Shown here piece after piece: positions 1 through 8,383 of a stretch of DNA of 64,000 nt. Position numbers and translations under genes: made by a program. Below the pieces are notes generated by a model. That model saw only the letters and a list, made by a program, of their open reading frames with translations, was not told the origin of the DNA and made no database searches. How positions within the stretch are numbered: position 1 is the first letter of the stretch; each line of letters starts with the position of its first letter. Source of the stretch: Pandoraea eparura (GTDB lineage Bacteria > Pseudomonadota > Gammaproteobacteria > Burkholderiales > Burkholderiaceae); contig NZ_CABPSH010000010.1 in the NCBI RefSeq assembly GCF_902459725.1, positions 124,001 to 188,000 on the forward strand. The letters run 5' to 3'.

Positions 1-1048
1 CTTCCCGCAAGCGGTGGCCACGTTGGGCACGGCCTGCACGCCGATGCACGTACAGAAGCTGTTGCGCCAGACCGAAACGGTAGTGTTCAGCTTCGACGGC
101 GACGCGGCGGGCCGGCGGGCGGCGCGTCGGGCGCTCGAGGCGTGTTTGCCGCATGCGGACGACAACCGGAGCTTCAAGTTCCTGTTTTTGCCCAGCGAGC
201 ACGATCCGGACAGTTATGTCCGTGAGCACGGTGCCGAGGCGTTTGCTGGCGAGGTGTCGCGTGCCATGCCGTTGTCGCAGTTCCTGATTGGCGAGGTGAC
301 GGCGGGCAAGGAGATGCACCAGCCCGAAGGGCGGGCGCGCGCGCTGTTCGAGGCGAAGCCGCTGTTGCAGCAGATGCCGGCGAACGCGTTGCGCGGGCAA
401 ATCCTGCATGCGCTGGCCGAGCGGGTGGAAAGCTCGGTCGAGGAAGTGGCCGGGTTGTGCGAGTTGCAGATTGGCGCGGCGCGCCGTCAGAACCCGTGGG
501 ACAAGGCGCCGGCCAAGCGCGAGAAGCGCCGGGTGGTCGGCACCGAGCATCGGGCGCTGCAGAACCTGTTGATGTTCCCGGTACTTGGGAACGAATTGAC
601 CGAAGAAGAAGCCGGAATTTTGCAGGAAGGGCCCTATCACGCCGAGATTTTCTCGGAAGTGCTGGCGCATTGCCGCGAAATGGGGGCGCAGGCCGATTTC
701 CGCTTCATGTCGGATCGGCTGCGAGTGTCGCCGAACTGGGCGAGTTTCGACGACATCATTCGCGAAATTCTCTCGTTCGAAGAGAATGCCCGCGACCTGT
801 TGTTGTTCGACCCTGACGACGAGACTCAGGTCGAGCGTCGGGAGGAGCAGATTGCACTGCGGCTTGCGGAACTGCGAAGCGCGATCCGGCGCTTGCAGTA
901 CGACGGTCTGTGCGAAGCCTTGGAGACGATTTTCAAGCGGACGTCGCTGACGTCCGATGAATTGCGCCACGCTCAAGCGCTGTCGCGGCAACGCGACGAA
1001 TTGAAGCGGCTGCTGGCTCCGGCCGGCACAGGAGGCGCGCGAAGTTGA
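1..1048 (+). CDS. dnaG: DNA primase DnaG, C-terminal part (5' end outside the window)
   Basis: The reading frame is open from the window edge (first full codon at base 2) to a TGA at 1046-1048, giving about 348 residues. It begins inside the TOPRIM fold: the segment FSFDGDAAGRRAA carries the acidic metal-binding DxD, and HDPDSYVREHG is typical of bacterial primase. The last 150 or so residues match the position of the DnaB-binding C-terminal domain. The enzyme makes RNA primers at the replication fork. The next gene is rpoD, the common dnaG-rpoD order of proteobacteria (the macromolecular synthesis operon). Only the N-terminal zinc domain and part of the polymerase core are missing, because of the window cut. 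Confidence 0.95.
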   Translation, partial: FPQAVATLGTACTPMHVQKLLRQTETVVFSFDGDAAGRRAARRALEACLPHADDNRSFKFLFLPSEHDPDSYVREHGAEAFAGEVSRAMPLSQFLIGEVTAGKEMHQPEGRARALFEAKPLLQQMPANALRGQILHALAERVESSVEEVAGLCELQIGAARRQNPWDKAPAKREKRRVVGTEHRALQNLLMFPVLGNELTEEEAGILQEGPYHAEIFSEVLAHCREMGAQADFRFMSDRLRVSPNWASFDDIIREILSFEENARDLLLFDPDDETQVERREEQIALRLAELRSAIRRLQYDGLCEALETIFKRTSLTSDELRHAQALSRQRDELKRLLAPAGTGGARS

Positions 1049-1060
1049 GGTAAGCCCGCG

Positions 1061-1069
1061 TGCTATAAT
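1061..1069 (+). promoter_or_regulatory. Extended -10 promoter for rpoD
   Basis: TGCTATAAT is a perfect extended -10 (TG-N-TATAAT) in the 63-bp gap between dnaG and rpoD, 43 bp before the chosen rpoD ATG. No convincing -35 box sits at 16-18 bp, which is usual for extended -10 promoters. It would let rpoD be transcribed apart from dnaG. Confidence 0.6.
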
Positions 1070-1111
1070 GGAAAGTTTTCAGTGGGCTGTTTTCTGGCAA
1101 GCGAGATCGCT

Positions 1112-3736
1112 ATGGCAAAGATGACAACGACCAGCGGAAAAAAGACGGTTATCCCTGCACCGAAGGCAAAGCGCGCGACCAGCGCGGCGGCGGCATCCGG
1201 TGGGAGGGGGGCGTCTCGTTCTCCGAAAGCTGGCGTTGCCGTGAAAGCCGGGGCGGTGGCGCAAGCGACGAAGAAAACGGCCAGCCAGGCAAGTTCGGCG
1301 AAACGTACCACGCAAATAAAGGCAGCCGCCGGCGCAACGAAGACGACCGGCAAGACGGCTGCGAAGGTGACCGATGTCACCAAGCGCAAGAGTGCGACCG
1401 CCGCCACGGTGGGGGCTGCGAAGGCAGCCAGGCCGACGGTGAAGTCCGAGCCGCCCGTCAGGGCGACGAAGGCAGCAACGACCGCGAAGGCGACGGCCGG
1501 CGGGAAACCGCAGGCCCGACAACCCGCTGAAAAAAGCGCGAAGCGCGCAACTACCGCCAAGGCATCGACCCTGGCGGGCCGCAGTAAACCTGCGACGCAA
1601 GCCCCACGCAAGACCGGGGCTTCCAGCAAACCCGAGGCTGTGGAGGTCGTGTCGGCAGCAGGTGAGCCGCTCGTCCCCAAGACGCGCGGCAAGGCCGCGA
1701 AGACAGCCGCCTCGGTGGCGCAGAACGTCGCAGCGGATACTAGTGATCAACCCGTGAACGAAGATCAGACCAAAGTGGAAAAGCAGAAGGCGCGTGATCG
1801 CCGGGCAAAAGAGAAAGCACTGCTCAAAGACGCATTTTCCTCGCACCAGCCCGGAACGGCCGAGGAACTTGAGGAGCGTCGCGGCAAGCTGAGGACGCTG
1901 ATCAAGCTGGGTAAGGAACGAGGCTTCCTGACCTTTGCAGAGATCAACGACCACCTGCCTGACGACGTGGTGGAGGGCGACGCGCTGGAAGGCGTGATCG
2001 CCACGTTTAACGACATGGGCGTTGCCGTGTATGAGCAGGCGCCCGATGCCGAAACGCTGTTGCTCAACGACAATGCGCCGAACGCCGCAACGGATGACGA
2101 AGTCGAGGAGCAAGCGGAAGCGGCCCTGTCGACGGTCGACTCCGAGTTCGGCCGCACGACCGATCCGGTGCGCATGTACATGCGCGAAATGGGCACGGTC
2201 GAGCTGCTCACGCGCGAGGGCGAAATCGAGATCGCCAAGCGGATCGAGGAAGGCCTGAAGCACATGGTGCAGGCCATTTCCGCCTGTCCGACGACGATTG
2301 CCGAAATTCTGGCGTTGGCTGAGAAGGTCGAGCGTGAAGAAATGCGCATCGACGAAGTGGTTGACGGCCTGATCGATCCGAACGCCGAGGCGGTGGCGGC
2401 AGCGGCTGCCGACGACGAAGACTTCGACGCCGACGCGGAAGACGAAGAGGAAGAAGAGGAAGAAGAGGCTGAAGAGGACGATGACAGCGGCAGCGGCGGC
2501 GGGGCTTCGGCCGCGCAGGTCGAGCAGCTCAAGCGTGACTCGCTGGCCAAGTTCGCCGAGATCGCCGACTGGTTCGGCAAGATGCGTCGTGCGTTCGAGA
2601 AGGAAGGCTACCAGTCGAAGTCGTACGTGAAGGCCGGTGAGTCGATCCAGGCGGAACTGATGACGATCCGCTTCACGGCGCGCACGGTTGAGCGTCTGTG
2701 CGACACGCTGCGTTCGCAGGTCGATGAAGTGCGCAACATCGAGCGTGCGATCCTGAACATCGTGGTCGACAAGTGCGGCATGCCGCGTGCGGATTTCGTG
2801 TCGCGTTTCCCGGGCAACGAAACCAATCTCGACTGGATCTACACGGTCGTGGCCGACAACAAGGCGTACAGCTCGGTGGTTGAGCGTAATGTGCCGGCGG
2901 TGCGCGAGTTGCAGCAGAAGCTGATCGACTTGCAGGCGCGCGTGGTGTTGCCGCTCACCGAGTTGAAGGACGTCAATCGCAAGATGTCGGAAGGCGAGCG
3001 CCGTGCCCGCAAGGCCAAGCGCGAGATGACCGAAGCGAACTTGCGTCTGGTGATTTCGATTGCGAAGAAGTACACGAACCGTGGCCTGCAGTTCCTGGAT
3101 CTGATTCAGGAAGGCAACATCGGCCTGATGAAGGCGGTGGACAAGTTCGAATACCGTCGTGGTTACAAGTTCTCGACGTATGCGACGTGGTGGATTCGTC
3201 AGGCCATCACGCGTTCGATCGCGGACCAGGCACGTACCATCCGTATTCCGGTGCACATGATCGAGACGATCAACAAGATGAACCGGATTTCGCGTCAGAT
3301 TCTGCAGGAGACCGGTGTCGAGCCGGATCCGGCGACGCTGGCCGAGAAGATGGAGATGCCGGAGGACAAGATCCGCAAGATCATGAAGATCGCGAAGGAG
3401 CCGATCTCCATGGAAACGCCGATCGGTGACGACGACGATTCGCATCTGGGCGATTTCATCGAAGATACGGGCACGGTAGCGCCTGCGGACGCCGCGTTGC
3501 ATGGTAGTATGCGCGACGTCGTGAAGGATGTGCTTGATTCGCTGACGCCGCGCGAGGCCAAGGTGTTGCGCATGCGTTTTGGTATCGAGATGAGCACGGA
3601 CCACACGCTCGAGGAAGTGGGCAAGCAGTTTGACGTGACGCGTGAGCGTATTCGTCAGATCGAAGCCAAGGCGCTGCGCAAGCTGCGTCACCCGAGCCGT
3701 TCCGACAAGCTCAAGTCGTTCCTCGAAGGCAATTGA
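1112..3736 (+). CDS. rpoD: RNA polymerase primary sigma factor RpoD (sigma 70) with long basic N-terminal extension
   Basis: Product of 874 aa starting [11 protein letters not shown]; an upstream in-frame ATG at 1082 would add ten residues. Order: residues 1 to about 215 are an Ala/Lys/Thr-rich low-complexity tail. Region 1.1 follows ([18 protein letters not shown]), then region 1.2 from about residue 350 ([11 protein letters not shown]), a non-conserved region with a poly-Glu run near residues 440-460, and region 2 from about 640 ([29 protein letters not shown]). Region 4 ends the protein with the -35-binding helix-turn-helix ([27 protein letters not shown] split across the helices). It directs core RNA polymerase to housekeeping promoters. 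At 874 aa it is far longer than the 613-aa E. coli protein, and nearly all the excess is in the N-terminal tail and acidic insert. Confidence 0.97.
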   Translation: MAKMTTTSGKKTVIPAPKAKRATSAAAASGGRGASRSPKAGVAVKAGAVAQATKKTASQASSAKRTTQIKAAAGATKTTGKTAAKVTDVTKRKSATAATVGAAKAARPTVKSEPPVRATKAATTAKATAGGKPQARQPAEKSAKRATTAKASTLAGRSKPATQAPRKTGASSKPEAVEVVSAAGEPLVPKTRGKAAKTAASVAQNVAADTSDQPVNEDQTKVEKQKARDRRAKEKALLKDAFSSHQPGTAEELEERRGKLRTLIKLGKERGFLTFAEINDHLPDDVVEGDALEGVIATFNDMGVAVYEQAPDAETLLLNDNAPNAATDDEVEEQAEAALSTVDSEFGRTTDPVRMYMREMGTVELLTREGEIEIAKRIEEGLKHMVQAISACPTTIAEILALAEKVEREEMRIDEVVDGLIDPNAEAVAAAAADDEDFDADAEDEEEEEEEEAEEDDDSGSGGGASAAQVEQLKRDSLAKFAEIADWFGKMRRAFEKEGYQSKSYVKAGESIQAELMTIRFTARTVERLCDTLRSQVDEVRNIERAILNIVVDKCGMPRADFVSRFPGNETNLDWIYTVVADNKAYSSVVERNVPAVRELQQKLIDLQARVVLPLTELKDVNRKMSEGERRARKAKREMTEANLRLVISIAKKYTNRGLQFLDLIQEGNIGLMKAVDKFEYRRGYKFSTYATWWIRQAITRSIADQARTIRIPVHMIETINKMNRISRQILQETGVEPDPATLAEKMEMPEDKIRKIMKIAKEPISMETPIGDDDDSHLGDFIEDTGTVAPADAALHGSMRDVVKDVLDSLTPREAKVLRMRFGIEMSTDHTLEEVGKQFDVTRERIRQIEAKALRKLRHPSRSDKLKSFLEGN

Positions 3737-3764
3737 TTGCAGCTGAGCGAGCGCCGGTAGTTGA

Positions 3765-3840
<76 letters not shown>

Positions 3841-3848
3841 GTAGTAAC

Positions 3849-3874
3849 GGTTAGCAGGTTAGCGCCTGCTAACC
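3849..3874. repeat. Perfect 10-bp hairpin just inside attL
   Basis: GGTTAGCAGG and CCTGCTAACC flank a 6-nt loop. It lies between the tRNA 3' end and the 3' end of the converging integrase gene. There is no T-run on either side, so it is a weak terminator at best; a processing or barrier structure for tRNA read-through is an alternative. Confidence 0.5.
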
Positions 3875-3875
3875 A

Positions 3876-3895
3876 CTTCTACAATCTTCTACAAT
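3876..3895. repeat. Two tandem 10-bp repeats, candidate integrase arm-type sites (left)
   Basis: CTTCTACAAT occurs twice in tandem (3876-3885, 3886-3895) between the core repeat and the integrase stop codon. A third exact copy is at 39541-39550, near the right end. Their placement on both sides of the core pair is that of arm-type binding sites of lambda-family integrases. Confidence 0.55.
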
Positions 3896-3900
3896 CCCGA

Positions 3901-4887
3901 TCAGATTTTCCGGTTCACCGGCTTCACTTTGGTGCCCGCGACCTTCTTCACGTAGTGCTCTGACATCGCCCGACTGGCATGCCCTAGCAGTTGCTGCGCT
4001 GAATCCAATCCCCCCACATCGGTTGCCGCTTTCGCGCGAATATCGCGAAACTGGAACGTCACCTTTGCCGCGGCTCTCGCTTCCTCGAAACGGTTAGCCA
4101 ATTGCCAATACGTCAGGTGCCGGCCGTTTTCGTCCTGCACGAGGCGCAGACCTTTGGTCTTTTGCTCGCGAGCCTTGATGCGTTCGATCAGGGCCGCCAG
4201 TTCCCCCTCTATCAGGATGCGCAGTTTCGTCCCGGTCTTTGCCTGCTTGATTGCCAGCGTGCCATCCTGAATGTCGGTCATGGACAGTTTGAGCACGTCT
4301 GAAGGGCGCTGCCCAGTTAGATAGGCCAGATCCATCGCATCGCGTAGCGCTTGGTCGGCTTGCTGCCAGACGGCCTTGTATTCACTGTCGCTCACGTACT
4401 TGTCGCGCCCACGTTCACGGTGGTTCTTGATGCCGGCGCAGGGGTTGGGTAGCGTCGTGTAGCCCTTTGCTCGAGCAAAATTCCAAACATGCGACAGAAG
4501 CGCTTTTTCCCGGTTGGCTCGCACTTTCGCCGTCGCGCCGCGGGCCTCCATGTACTGCTGCACGTCGGCCGGGGTGATGCTGTCTATCGCTGAATCCCCG
4601 AAAACCAGTAGCAGCTTGGCTGATTCGCGGTCGTTGTCCCGTTGTGTGGCTGGGCTTTTTGACGGATAGACATCTCGCTTATAGTGCGCGTAGATCGTCG
4701 TCAGCGTGGACAATTCCGGCGATAGATCCCGGCCTTCGATCTTCGCCCATTCGATCAATGCCTGCTGGTAATCCTGGCCGAGCGGGATCCACTTGCGCGG
4801 CGTCTGCTGCGTGTCGTAGTAATAGGACGCACCTTTCTGCCGCATGCGTGGCGGAAGATGAAGATTCGTGGTTCGCTTCCTGGCCAT
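3901..4887 (-). CDS. int: Phage tyrosine recombinase (integrase)
   Basis: 328 aa. N-terminal arm/core-binding part to about residue 165, then the catalytic domain with R194 (TGQRPSDV), K217 (AKTGTK), R284 in RDIRAKA, H303 (LLGH) and nucleophile Y312 (EHYVKK). The usual H of the H-x-x-R box is replaced by Arg281 (RDIR), a common variation. It catalyses integration into and excision from the tRNA. The gene points toward attL and its stop lies 60 bp inside the core repeat, so its promoter and body are carried by the excised phage. The DUF4224 gene directly upstream is probably co-transcribed. Confidence 0.95.
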   Translation of the reverse strand: MARKRTTNLHLPPRMRQKGASYYYDTQQTPRKWIPLGQDYQQALIEWAKIEGRDLSPELSTLTTIYAHYKRDVYPSKSPATQRDNDRESAKLLLVFGDSAIDSITPADVQQYMEARGATAKVRANREKALLSHVWNFARAKGYTTLPNPCAGIKNHRERGRDKYVSDSEYKAVWQQADQALRDAMDLAYLTGQRPSDVLKLSMTDIQDGTLAIKQAKTGTKLRILIEGELAALIERIKAREQKTKGLRLVQDENGRHLTYWQLANRFEEARAAAKVTFQFRDIRAKAATDVGGLDSAQQLLGHASRAMSEHYVKKVAGTKVKPVNRKI

Positions 4888-4892
4888 GATTT

Positions 4893-5111
4893 TCAGGCGG
4901 CGTGAAGCCGGTCAAAGTGATGCGTTGGCGATGTAGCTGCAACGGCCTTACGATTCATCCTAGCATCGAAGTACGAGCGCGCAACAATCGGTCGGCCGCC
5001 ACGCGATACCTCGAACGCCCATCCTTGCTTCTTGAGCCATTTGCGCTGGTCGGCGCAGCGGACATAGCCGGTGAGTTCGGCTAGTTCCTCCGGCGTCATA
5101 AAGGTCCTCAT
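4893..5111 (-). CDS. DUF4224-type protein, likely excisionase or integrase partner
   Basis: 72 aa: MRTFMTPEELAELTGY followed by a helix, WAFEVSRGGRPIVARS and a short tail. The pattern (PEELAELTG, then a basic turn and G-R-P-I-V) matches my memory of the DUF4224 family, small winged-helix-like proteins usually encoded next to phage integrases. It is 5 bp upstream of int, same strand. ATG at 5111 overlaps the stop of a short upstream reading frame; ATG at 5099 (MTPEEL) is an alternative start. An Xis role is inferred from position. Confidence 0.7.
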   Translation of the reverse strand: MRTFMTPEELAELTGYVRCADQRKWLKKQGWAFEVSRGGRPIVARSYFDARMNRKAVAATSPTHHFDRLHAA

Positions 5112-5194
5112 CTCTCAACTCCCCATTCCTTCGCGGTCACCCGCAGAATCTCTTTCAGTGCTTCGGCCGTGGCCGGTGGTGCTTGCTGTATCAC
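5108..5194 (-). CDS. Possible 28-aa coupled peptide upstream of the DUF4224 gene
   Basis: A GTG at 5194 is preceded by GAGGAAAGA (good Shine-Dalgarno, 4-5 nt spacing) and opens 28 codons (VIQQAPPATAEALKEILRV, then TAKEWGVER). Its TGA overlaps the ATG of the DUF4224 gene. The helical composition and stop/start overlap suggest translational coupling. It is too short to assign by sequence. Confidence 0.35.
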   Translation of the reverse strand: MIQQAPPATAEALKEILRVTAKEWGVER

Positions 5195-5312
5195 TCTTTC
5201 CTCAAACGCCCGTTTGGTTGGGCCGGGTATTCCTCAATTTTTCGGCGGACCGGTGCGCGTAGACTGTCCTGACCGTGACGCAATGTTGTGCCCCCCGCAC
5301 CACGGACTCATG

Positions 5313-5339
5313 GCCCATCCATCGTGATGGGCTTTTTTT
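5313..5339 (+). terminator. Rightward intrinsic terminator with no annotated gene in front
   Basis: GCCCATC-catcgt-GATGGGC followed by seven Ts. It is oriented to stop plus-strand transcription, yet every gene within several kb is on the minus strand. It may end a short untranslated RNA starting somewhere in 5195-5300, or block invading transcripts. The rest of 5195-5356 holds no credible gene. Confidence 0.6.
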
Positions 5340-5356
5340 CGTGGCCGGGTGGGTGG

Positions 5357-5713
5357 TCATGCTTTGTCGCGTCGATAAATGCGCTGGATGATTCCAGTCA
5401 GCCGGTAGGTGGGATAGCCGATGTCCGAGAAGCAGGCTTTGACTGAGCCGACGGGCAAGTCGTCGGGGGCATCCATGCCGCCGCCGGAGATGCGCACGAA
5501 ACTCTCGTCAGACAGTCTGTCTTCGACGCACTCGACGCACGAAACCGAGTAAGACCTGACGTGCCTATTTTCGTGACGGATTCCGTGGACAGTCCGCATG
5601 TTCGCTGGGCGGAAGTCTAGGCGACGACGTGCCGTGGCATCGGGTGCCGGCACTTCGAAGAGGCTCAATTGGCCCTCCCGGCAGTCGCCCAGAATGATCT
5701 CGTTCTGTCTCAT
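5357..5713 (-). CDS. Phage hypothetical protein, last of the left early chain
   Basis: 118 aa, not recognised. A central Cys pair (SCVECVEDRL) and a C-terminal basic strand-rich part (YPTYRLTGIIQRIYRR) are visible. Its ATG overlaps the stop of the gene upstream by 4 bp, so it is translationally coupled in the leftward operon. No membrane segment or signal peptide. Confidence 0.65.
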   Translation of the reverse strand: MRQNEIILGDCREGQLSLFEVPAPDATARRRLDFRPANMRTVHGIRHENRHVRSYSVSCVECVEDRLSDESFVRISGGGMDAPDDLPVGSVKACFSDIGYPTYRLTGIIQRIYRRDKA

Positions 5714-6018
5714 GCGATCCTCCGCAGAATCCGGGCCGTGTTGGTCACTTCGATGCTCATACCTGCCTCACCGAGTAGCGCGACCATCAGTTCGCCCGCT
5801 TTCGTCAGGCCGCCGAATCCTTCCGGGTGGCCGTCGCTCGTGCGGTTCCAAAACACCAATCCTTTCCGCTCAAGAGCCTGGACGGTGGACACATCGACGG
5901 CGAACAATTGCGCATGCTCGGCGCCAAGGGAAATGCGAAGGAGCGCGTTGCACTGCGATTTCGACAGGCTGATCGAAAAGGCGACGTTGGTGGCAAATTC
6001 GCTGAATGTCTGGTTCAC
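5710..6018 (-). CDS. Phage hypothetical protein, possibly winged-helix
   Basis: 102 aa when started at GTG 6018, which has GGAGGAG eight bases upstream and overlaps the TGA of the preceding gene. A longer in-frame start at 6156 would be buried in that gene. The pattern of helices, the VQALERKGLVFWN turn and the closing LTKAGELMVALL looks like a winged-helix fold (MarR-like topology), but no family is recognised with confidence. Confidence 0.7.
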   Translation of the reverse strand: MNQTFSEFATNVAFSISLSKSQCNALLRISLGAEHAQLFAVDVSTVQALERKGLVFWNRTSDGHPEGFGGLTKAGELMVALLGEAGMSIEVTNTARILRRIA

Positions 6019-6233
6019 GATTTCCGCTCCTCCGCTGCCTGAGAGGCGGCATTGAACGACGGGTGTGGCGGGAGTGGGCACCAGTCGGGCACGCCTTTGG
6101 CGATACCATTGCTCGCGTCCTGATCGGGAAGCCGCTGATAGTTGAACATGCTGCACTCATACTGCCCATAGTGCCGCTTGCGATACGGGCACATTTCGCA
6201 GGTTGCTATTGGGATGCACCGGATCATCATCAT
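6015..6233 (-). CDS. Small Cys-rich phage protein (CxxCP ... WCPLP)
   Basis: 72 aa beginning MMMIRCIPIATCEMCPYRKR. Cysteines at the CEMCP knuckle, YECSMF and the DWCPLPPH end form a likely metal site; the 'I-P-x-W-C-P-L' ending recurs in small proteins of phage early regions. Start and stop overlap both neighbours by 4 bp, strongly supporting expression. Function unknown. Confidence 0.75.
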   Translation of the reverse strand: MMMIRCIPIATCEMCPYRKRHYGQYECSMFNYQRLPDQDASNGIAKGVPDWCPLPPHPSFNAASQAAEERKS

Positions 6234-7561
6234 CCCCCCTTCGCCTGGGCGGCAATGGCGGCATCGATGGCTTCGCGCGGAGTGTTGAAGTAGCGGGAGT
6301 CACCAGACAGGATGTGGTAATTCTCATCGTGATCTTGCGTCCATACCTGACACTGGCGGATTGTCCCGTCTCGATCCTCCCATTGCGCCCATGCCTGTTG
6401 CTCGATGAGGAAGTCGAGCCGCTCCGCATCCTTGCGATCCCCGCCATCCGCCGACAGCGCGTCTTGCCAATCCTCAACTCTGGCGCCGTCGAGACTTAGA
6501 CCGCGTTTCTTTGCCCATGCCGCAAGTGCATCAACAGCAGGGGTCGCCAAGTTGGCAGCCGAAAGCGTGAGCACTTCATCGCGGCTTGTCAGGTGCCCCA
6601 TGAAATCGAACAGTGCGCCAGCGATGATGGAAGTTCGCTCGTGCTGGATATTCGCCGACAGCGCGGCGCATACCAGCTTATAGACGGACGGCGATATGAT
6701 TGGGATTCTGTATTTGCCGTCTGCGTCCTTACGGAACCCGGCCCAAATCAATTCGCCGGACTTCGTTAGATTTGCCGCAAACAGTTCAAGTTCTTCGAGC
6801 GTTAGCGGCGCATCGCCGCTCGCCTTCTCGGGAGACGTGAGGGCAGCATGCCACGCGTCAGACGCGCCCTGAGTCCGAATGTCAAGATAAGACGCGCCAT
6901 CACCCAATCCCGTTCGATCAAGCGGAAAGCCTTGATTTTTTGCCCATGCTTCAAACGTTACAGATCGCTCGCCGCCCACCTGCTGCGCATCTGCGGCGCA
7001 CTCGGCTTTACCATCGGCAAGCCCTTGGCGGTATCCGGCCCAGTCCGGTGTAAAGGCGCGCTCGCCGCCATTCACGGGCACATCTGCTGCACGCAATAAC
7101 CGCATGATTTGTGCGTCACGATCCGCTATATCGTAGGCATCGAGTCCGAGGAGTTCCGCAAGACGATTCCCATATTCTGCGATGAATCGTTCCGCGTAGT
7201 GCTCGCCTCCATTCACGGGCGCGGCATCGCCATAAACGAGCGGTCTGCGGGTTACAGTGTACGTGCGGTCGTAGTCCCTGCCCGGAAAGCCGAATGGATT
7301 GTCTTCGCCATACGTCAGGCGTTCATCAGTCTGACCGCCCTCCTTGTGCATGACGTGCTCATACGCCACCGCCTCTTGCCCTGCGCTCTGTGCGGCTGGC
7401 ATGGGGGCGGCGGAGAGCAGCACGTCAATCCATTCGTCAAGATCCTTGATATGTGCCGCGATCACGGGGTCGCGGGCCGAAACGCTGTTCTTGTGGTTGT
7501 CCTGCGTGTGCTTCAAATATTCGATGAGCGCATCAAACGTCACGGTCTTGTGGTCAGGCAT
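6230..7561 (-). CDS. Large modular phage early protein (Ead/Ea22-like in layout)
   Basis: 443 aa, the largest gene of the left arm. It contains recurring short modules: NGGE linkers, FEAWAKNQGFPLDRT and LAAWAKKRGLSLDG (similar repeats), and a C-terminal RLDFLIEQQAWAQWEDRDG block followed by TPREAIDAAIAAQ. Mosaic early proteins of this kind are found in many Burkholderia and enterobacterial phages, usually without known function. It overlaps the genes on both sides by a few bases. Confidence 0.7.
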   Translation of the reverse strand: MPDHKTVTFDALIEYLKHTQDNHKNSVSARDPVIAAHIKDLDEWIDVLLSAAPMPAAQSAGQEAVAYEHVMHKEGGQTDERLTYGEDNPFGFPGRDYDRTYTVTRRPLVYGDAAPVNGGEHYAERFIAEYGNRLAELLGLDAYDIADRDAQIMRLLRAADVPVNGGERAFTPDWAGYRQGLADGKAECAADAQQVGGERSVTFEAWAKNQGFPLDRTGLGDGASYLDIRTQGASDAWHAALTSPEKASGDAPLTLEELELFAANLTKSGELIWAGFRKDADGKYRIPIISPSVYKLVCAALSANIQHERTSIIAGALFDFMGHLTSRDEVLTLSAANLATPAVDALAAWAKKRGLSLDGARVEDWQDALSADGGDRKDAERLDFLIEQQAWAQWEDRDGTIRQCQVWTQDHDENYHILSGDSRYFNTPREAIDAAIAAQAKGG

Positions 7562-7925
7562 TTTTACGCTCCTTGATCAATCGCAGGATTCGTCGGATGT
7601 CCTTACGGATCTGCGCGCGACGGTTCCGTGCGTTGCCGGTGTAGCGGTAGTCCTGGTATTCGAGGTATTCGCGGGTGTTACAGCAAGGGCAGGGCATATT
7701 GCCGCCGCCCACCAGCATCCCGTCTTCGAAGGCATCCAAGTCCCACAGCTCGCCTTCGATGCAAATGGCATCAATGTAGGGAGCGCCGAAGTGAGCGCCT
7801 TCGTAACCGCAGCCATAGCTATTCGGTGGGTCATCGTCGAGCGTCTCGACAACAGAAGGCGGCGCAGGATCGGTATTCAGCCCTTCGGGGCGGGGGTCCA
7901 TGTAGTTGGTCATCGCTGCGCTCAC
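7554..7925 (-). CDS. Phage hypothetical protein with CPCC motif
   Basis: 123 aa from GTG 7925, or 119 aa from ATG 7913. Acidic N-terminal half, a central GGGNMPCPCCNTREYLEYQDYRY segment with a CPCC cysteine cluster, and a very basic tail (RNRRAQIRKDIRRILRLIKER). The Cys cluster suggests metal binding. Coupled to both neighbours by overlaps. Confidence 0.65.
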   Translation of the reverse strand: MSAAMTNYMDPRPEGLNTDPAPPSVVETLDDDPPNSYGCGYEGAHFGAPYIDAICIEGELWDLDAFEDGMLVGGGNMPCPCCNTREYLEYQDYRYTGNARNRRAQIRKDIRRILRLIKERKNA

Positions 7926-8308
7926 TTGATGGTGATGTCCGGCACGATCACCGAAGGCTTGAAGATGACCTGGTAGTGATATGCGCTGACATTTGCTGCA
8001 TCGATCTGCTCAACGAAATACGTCACGTTGTCCGACAGGCCGAGAAAATGCTTCTTGTAGCTGTTTGGGCCGGTTTTGCAAGTAATCGAAACTTCTCGCG
8101 ACTTGTCGTTGTTGCCGAGAGAGCAAAGTCCTTCAATGCTGAGCATGTAATCCCCCGTGATGCCGTTGTAGAACACGACTCGACGGGTGATCTCGAAGTT
8201 GTCGGCTGCCTTGGAGAGGTTATGCGACGCAACATCTGCGTCATTACTGCAACCAGGCAGAGCAGTAACCAACAACATAAAAGCCAAAGCAGAAATAATC
8301 TTTCTCAT
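7922..8308 (-). CDS. Phage lipoprotein (possible superinfection exclusion)
   Basis: 128 aa starting MRKIISALAFMLLVTALPGCSND: a short basic N-region, hydrophobic core and lipobox ALPGC with Cys at about residue 20, so an outer-membrane or periplasmic lipoprotein is expected. ATG 8308 has GGAGATTGAG in front; an upstream in-frame ATG at 8353 would bury the signal peptide. The mature part has two further Cys (LCSLGNN, SITCKTG) in a strand-rich domain. It is the only exported protein of the left early operon. Phage-borne lipoproteins are known to block related phages at the envelope (T5 Llp type), which is the inference here. Confidence 0.75.
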   Translation of the reverse strand: MRKIISALAFMLLVTALPGCSNDADVASHNLSKAADNFEITRRVVFYNGITGDYMLSIEGLCSLGNNDKSREVSITCKTGPNSYKKHFLGLSDNVTYFVEQIDAANVSAYHYQVIFKPSVIVPDITIK

Positions 8309-8383
8309 CTCAATCTCCGTATCAGTGTGTAATTCCTGGCTGTTCGCCACCATTCAGCAGCACGGCCGCCGGGCGCCTCGAAA

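Noticed and set aside
1079-3691. 870-residue frame on the minus strand opposite rpoD
   Set aside because: Composition (His/Arg/Leu-rich) is the typical complement shadow of a high-GC gene; rpoD on the other strand is unmistakable.
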